A DNA stretch of 64,000 nucleotides, from positions 688,471-752,470 of the forward strand of contig OX638379.1 in the NCBI GenBank assembly GCA_951813605.1, written 5' to 3'. A model generated the notes under the pieces. It was given only the letters and a program-made list of their open reading frames with translations. It was not told the origin of the DNA and searched no databases. Of the stretch, positions 60,766-64,000 are shown one piece after another. Numbering within the stretch: position 1 is the stretch's first letter; the number at the start of each line of letters is the position of its first letter. This stretch comes from an uncultured Bryobacterales bacterium (GTDB taxonomy: Bacteria > Acidobacteriota > Terriglobia > Bryobacterales > UBA6623). Both the position numbers and the translations under genes were made by a program.

Positions 60766-60936
60766 CTGACAGCCTCGCCTGCCTGCTGGAACGCACCGCC
60801 ATCCTCATGCCCGGCGACGCGCGGCGACACCGACTCAATTAGGGACATGGAGAGATCTTTCACGTCGCGAGTGCAAGATCTCCATCCGGCGTCCATGCGA
60901 GGTCAAAATAGGAGGCGGCCGGCCGGATCCCAGACG

Positions 60937-62742
60937 CTATCTCGGGCCGTCCGCCTGGTCAGCGCCGGAGCTCCTGCCGATACGCACTCGATTCAGCGCC
61001 ATGAGGTCGAGACCCGGTGCCGAAATCACCCGCACCTGCAGCTCCGAAACGCCTTTTGGGAGAGGGAGGGTTCCCAATTCGTGCGGCTCGAAAAATGTCC
61101 GTCCCGGCGTGGATCGAACCTTCCCCCGCAACGCTCCTCCACCGGCTACGACCTCGAACTCCCCGCCCTCATCGGCAATGTCGCAAGCGTAAACCAAAGT
61201 GATGTCGAATTCGCCCGCCTCGGCGACATCGATTGTCCAGCGCACCGACTCTCCCGGCTCGCTCCAGCCCTCGATGGTGTCCCAGTAATAGGCGCCGAAC
61301 GTATAGACGGTGGATTCTTCCACCGGGCGCTCCCCTAGTGGCGCGGGAGGTGCCGGGTCGCGGTGATAGGGTTGCGTCACGCTCGCGTGGCGGCCCTTGT
61401 GACGCGCCCAGCTGGGAAGTAGGTCGACCGGATCTTCCAATGAGTCGCCCACCGGAACCGGCACGGGCTGGAAGGTCTGGCCTTCGGTCACGTTCGCCAG
61501 CCACTCGACGAACTCCGCGCGCATCGCCGCAGCGACCTCCGGTTTCTCGGCCGCGATGTCGCGCTCTTCCCCTGGATCGGCCTCGAGGTCGTAGAGCTCG
61601 GTGCCCACCAACTTGTACCGCGGACCGGCGACCGCCCAGCGGGATCGGATGCTCGGACCGTGCCGGTCCCAAATGTGAAACAGACGCTCGTGGGGGCCCT
61701 TCTCAGACTTCCCGCTCAGCAGTGGCATGAGGCTCCGTCCGTCCAGTTCGCGATCCGAGGGGACAGTCGCGCCGGCGATTTCCAGCAGCGTGGGGTACAG
61801 GTCCAAGTGCGATCCGCGCGCCTTGGTCTTGCGTCCCGCCTCGAACCGACCCGGCCAGCGGGCATAGAAGGGCGATCGCACGCCTCCCTCGTACACCGAC
61901 GCCTTGCCACCACGGAGCCCAGCGCGGAAATGGCGGCTGACGCCGCCGTTGTCGCTCATGAAAAGGACCACCGTGTCGTCACGCAGGCCCTCGCTGTCGA
62001 TCACGCGCAAAACCCGTCCGATCGCCGCGTCGCACTGCTCGACCAAGCCGTATATGCGGGCGTCGCGCGAGTCGATGCCTTTTGCGCGGTACTTCTCGTG
62101 CAGCGCGTCGGAAACAAGCAAGGGCGAGTGCGGCACGTTGTAAGCCAGGAATAGGAAAAACGGGCGGTCGCCGCGCGACCGCACAAAGGTGGAGGCCGCA
62201 TCTGTCAGCACGTCAGTGATATGCCCTCGGGCGCGAACAGGCTTGCCGTGCCGAAGGAGCGCGTCCGGCTCCCAATAGCGCTCCGCATGCCCCGCGGAAA
62301 AGAAAATCGCCTCTTCGAAGCCCCGCTGCTGTGGATGAAATCGGCGGTACTCGCCCAGGTGCCACTTCCCGAAAATGCCCGTCCGATAGCCTGCCTTGCG
62401 CAACTCGTCCGCGACGGTGACCTCTCTCGGGTGGAGCGTGTCGCCGCCGAAGCGGGTATTGTACAGACCCGTGCGCAGGTAGTGGCGCCCCGTCATCAGG
62501 CCTGCGCGCGTCGGCGCGCAGACTGGCTGCACGTAGAAGCGCGTCAATTCGACGCTCTCTTCCGCAAGACGATCCAAGTTCGGCGTTTCGATATCGCGGT
62601 TGCCGTGGCTGCCGATGTCCCACCAGCCTTGGTCGTCCGTCACGATCAGCACGATGTTGGGCCGCCCGAGGGCCGCCGGCGCGACTGTTGCGGCAGTGGA
62701 CAGTGCCAGCGTCCATCCAAGAAGATTCGCCTTTGCCTGCAT
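60937..62742 (-). CDS. Arylsulfatase A-type sulfatase with C-terminal beta-sandwich
   Basis: Exported type I sulfatase of 601 residues. Leader LLGWTLALSTAATVAPAALG; metal Asp pair in IVLIVTDDQGWWDIG; formylglycine motif VQPVCAPTRAGLMTGRHYLR (Cys75, CxPTR variant common in bacteria); RTGIFGKWHLGEYRRF; NVPHSPLLVSD; VVLFMSDNGGVSRHFR; and RGGKASVYEGGVRSPFYARW. All catalytic residues are present, in contrast to the sulfatase at 49555. From about residue 460 a 130-residue beta-sandwich resembles a carbohydrate-binding module (VRWTIDVAEAGEFDITLVYA), suggesting a sulfated polysaccharide. No maturase (FGE or anSME) gene is in the window. It is divergent from the next gene, 180 bases apart. Confidence 0.93.
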   Translation of the reverse strand: MQAKANLLGWTLALSTAATVAPAALGRPNIVLIVTDDQGWWDIGSHGNRDIETPNLDRLAEESVELTRFYVQPVCAPTRAGLMTGRHYLRTGLYNTRFGGDTLHPREVTVADELRKAGYRTGIFGKWHLGEYRRFHPQQRGFEEAIFFSAGHAERYWEPDALLRHGKPVRARGHITDVLTDAASTFVRSRGDRPFFLFLAYNVPHSPLLVSDALHEKYRAKGIDSRDARIYGLVEQCDAAIGRVLRVIDSEGLRDDTVVLFMSDNGGVSRHFRAGLRGGKASVYEGGVRSPFYARWPGRFEAGRKTKARGSHLDLYPTLLEIAGATVPSDRELDGRSLMPLLSGKSEKGPHERLFHIWDRHGPSIRSRWAVAGPRYKLVGTELYDLEADPGEERDIAAEKPEVAAAMRAEFVEWLANVTEGQTFQPVPVPVGDSLEDPVDLLPSWARHKGRHASVTQPYHRDPAPPAPLGERPVEESTVYTFGAYYWDTIEGWSEPGESVRWTIDVAEAGEFDITLVYACDIADEGGEFEVVAGGGALRGKVRSTPGRTFFEPHELGTLPLPKGVSELQVRVISAPGLDLMALNRVRIGRSSGADQADGPR

Positions 62743-62922
62743 GATTTGGTGAAGAGTCTAGCCCATTGAGGGTGAGGGTGGGACGCACTCGCCTTGCGCC
62801 GATGCTCGGGCGCCAGCCGTGTGGCATACTCTCCGGGTAGGCCGAATTCGATTCGATCACTCCAAGCGTTGTCCGTGCATCGTTCCTTCAAGACCAGCCG
62901 GGGCTGCGAAGCCTCTCGTCGC

Positions 62923-63828
62923 GTGAGCCGCAGGACGTTCCTCGGCGGTCTCGCGGCGACGGCCGTCAATTCTGCCACCAAGCCGGTTGGGCTTGGCTTC
63001 GGCACCTACGCCCACTCGATGCTGAGGTGGGAGGACTCGCTGGAACTGATCGGCCGGACCGGTTACGACGGCGTGGAGCTGGCAGTGATGCCCGACTGGC
63101 CGACCGCTCCGCAACGGCTCTCGAAGTACGACCGCAGCCGACTGCGGGGCCGCCTTCTGGACATGGGCCTGCGACTGCCGGCCCTGCTTGAGAATCTGCG
63201 AGCGCTGCACCCGGTCCAGTCTCACAGGGAGAATCTGGAGCGCCTCCGCAGGGCGATCGATCTTGGCGCCGACCTCTCGCCCCGCAAGCCGCCGATCTTC
63301 GAGACGGTCCTCGGTCGGGCACCGGACGAATGGGCCGAAGTCAGGAACCAAATGGTCGATGAAGTCGGAGACTGGTCAAGGGTGGCAACGGACGGGGAGA
63401 CAGTCATTTGCTTTAAGCCGCATGCTGGGAATGCTGTGAATAACGTCGAGCGCAGCCTATGGCTCGTCGACCAGGTCGGAAGTCCGTATTTCCGATGCAC
63501 CTATGATTACAGCCACCTATGGCTAGCGGGCCATGAACTCGTGCCGTCCTTGGAAGTCCTGCTCCCGGTGTGCCCCTATGTTCACTTGAAGGACGCCGCG
63601 GGGACGACGGGGAGCCACCGGTTCCTGCTTCCCGGCGACGGCGAGACCGACTACGTGGAGATGTTCCGCCAACTAGGCAAGCTGGGATACAGCGGTTTCG
63701 CCAATATTGAGGTCAGTTCCCAGATCCATAGGAAGGACGACTATCAACCGATCGAAACTACGAGGGTCTGTTACGAGCGCATGGCAGCCGCATTTGACGA
63801 GGCGGGGCTGCCGCGGCTAGGCGCCTAG
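62923..63828 (+). CDS. Tat-exported sugar phosphate isomerase/epimerase-like TIM barrel
   Basis: Protein of the xylose isomerase-like TIM barrel superfamily (AP_endonuc_2, PF01261), 301 residues. The start GTG 62923 is chosen because it opens a Tat leader (SRRTFLGGLAATAVNS); an open frame runs back to 62794 without leader-like sequence. Barrel strands and metal ligands: GLGFGTYAHSMLRWEDSLEL, TGYDGVELAVMPDWPTAP, VICFKPHAGNAVNNVERSLW, FRCTYDYSHLWLAGHELVPS, CPYVHLKDAAGTTGSHRFLL, GDGETDYVEMFRQLGKLGYS and GFANIEVSSQIH. His, Asp and Glu ligands are present. Likely isomerises or epimerises a sugar or cyclitol in the periplasm, with the oxidoreductases of this region; the substrate is unknown. Confidence 0.88.
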   Translation: MSRRTFLGGLAATAVNSATKPVGLGFGTYAHSMLRWEDSLELIGRTGYDGVELAVMPDWPTAPQRLSKYDRSRLRGRLLDMGLRLPALLENLRALHPVQSHRENLERLRRAIDLGADLSPRKPPIFETVLGRAPDEWAEVRNQMVDEVGDWSRVATDGETVICFKPHAGNAVNNVERSLWLVDQVGSPYFRCTYDYSHLWLAGHELVPSLEVLLPVCPYVHLKDAAGTTGSHRFLLPGDGETDYVEMFRQLGKLGYSGFANIEVSSQIHRKDDYQPIETTRVCYERMAAAFDEAGLPRLGA

Positions 63829-63936
63829 GGCGCCGATGCCAGCCAGCTCCGCGATGCGGACCTCCCGCCCGCCTGATCCCAGGCGAACGTGAAATCCCCG
63901 TTGGGCCGGCCCGCTGTGGGTCTCGCGGAACGCTGG

Positions 63937-63999
63937 CTATGCCGGGGGCGTCTGCAATTCTTCGCCAGCCGACTCAATCACCTGACGAGCGCAAACGTC
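63937..63999 (-). CDS. Possible C-terminal end of a gene entering from the right
   Basis: Reading leftward from the window edge, one frame gives VCARQVIESAGEELQTPPA and then a TAG at 63937-63939. This could be the last 20 residues of a gene lying beyond base 64000. The same frame continues past the stop with protein-like RLGSGGREVRIAELAGIGAL, so the end could also be a disrupted one. Too little is visible to say more. Confidence 0.2.
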   Translation of the reverse strand, partial: DVCARQVIESAGEELQTPPA

Positions 64000-64000
64000 G

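Noticed and set aside
1..64000. CRISPR arrays, rRNA and tRNA genes
   Set aside because: No regularly spaced repeats of CRISPR type and no RNA gene signatures were seen on either strand.

Overview
This window looks like a chromosomal piece of a high-GC Gram-negative bacterium, most likely an Acidobacteriota of the Bryobacterales/Solibacter type. That placement is inference from gene content: several MacB/FtsX 'ADOP'-type permeases, a carboxypeptidase-regulatory-like TonB receptor fragment, DUF1549/DUF1553 and DUF1501 partner genes, CehA/McbA-type PHP proteins, sulfatases, a penicillin acylase family protein and many Tat-exported oxidoreductases and hydrolases. No rRNA or tRNA genes were found.

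Layout. 1-1.94 kb: the ATPase and adaptor of a MacA/MacB-type transporter (ATPase cut by the window edge). 2.5-6.6 kb: a GntR-controlled operon (YtrA-like regulator, ABC ATPase, ABC-2 permease, serine beta-lactamase-fold hydrolase) with a 21-bp palindromic operator over its promoter. 6.7-11.4 kb: two 5'-truncated copies of one permease, sharing a 497-bp direct repeat, bracket an ECF sigma / anti-sigma / secretin-N-domain operon. 11.4-17.6 kb: a BNR-repeat protein, a large exported protein of probable alpha/alpha-barrel fold, an amidohydrolase and a small membrane protein.

17.8-21.4 kb is an accessory island: three toxin-antitoxin-type units (DinJ/YafQ, a zeta toxin, HigBA), each preceded by the same 10-mer TCCGATAATT, followed by a tyrosine recombinase pseudogene with an in-frame stop. 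The first unit seems to be decaying: its antitoxin start codon reads ACG and a toxin active-site Asp is Gly.

21.6-32.3 kb: a DUF3604 PHP protein, a divergent PepSY-type membrane pair, a penicillin acylase, an alpha/beta hydrolase and an ADOP permease. 32.8-35.4 kb: a complete IS1634-type transposase gene next to a frameshifted relative. 35.8-44.2 kb: a tandem alpha/beta hydrolase, a Gfo/Idh/MocA oxidoreductase, an M19 dipeptidase-like protein without its first zinc motif, and another ADOP permease. 44.6-47.7 kb: a frameshifted TonB receptor remnant, an Hsp20 with an AT-rich promoter, and an aldo/keto reductase. 47.9-51.9 kb: an overlapping three-gene operon (metallophosphoesterase, sulfatase, YHYH protein). 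52.3-63.8 kb: a TPR-like protein, a beta-propeller/CehA protein, the DUF1549/1553-DUF1501 pair, a canonical sulfatase and a sugar-isomerase-like TIM barrel.

As a whole this is a scavenging genome segment: exported hydrolases for sulfated, phosphorylated and amide-linked substrates, sugar-modifying oxidoreductases and efflux-type permeases, interrupted by mobile DNA and gene relics. The most unusual stretch is the punctuated toxin-antitoxin array.
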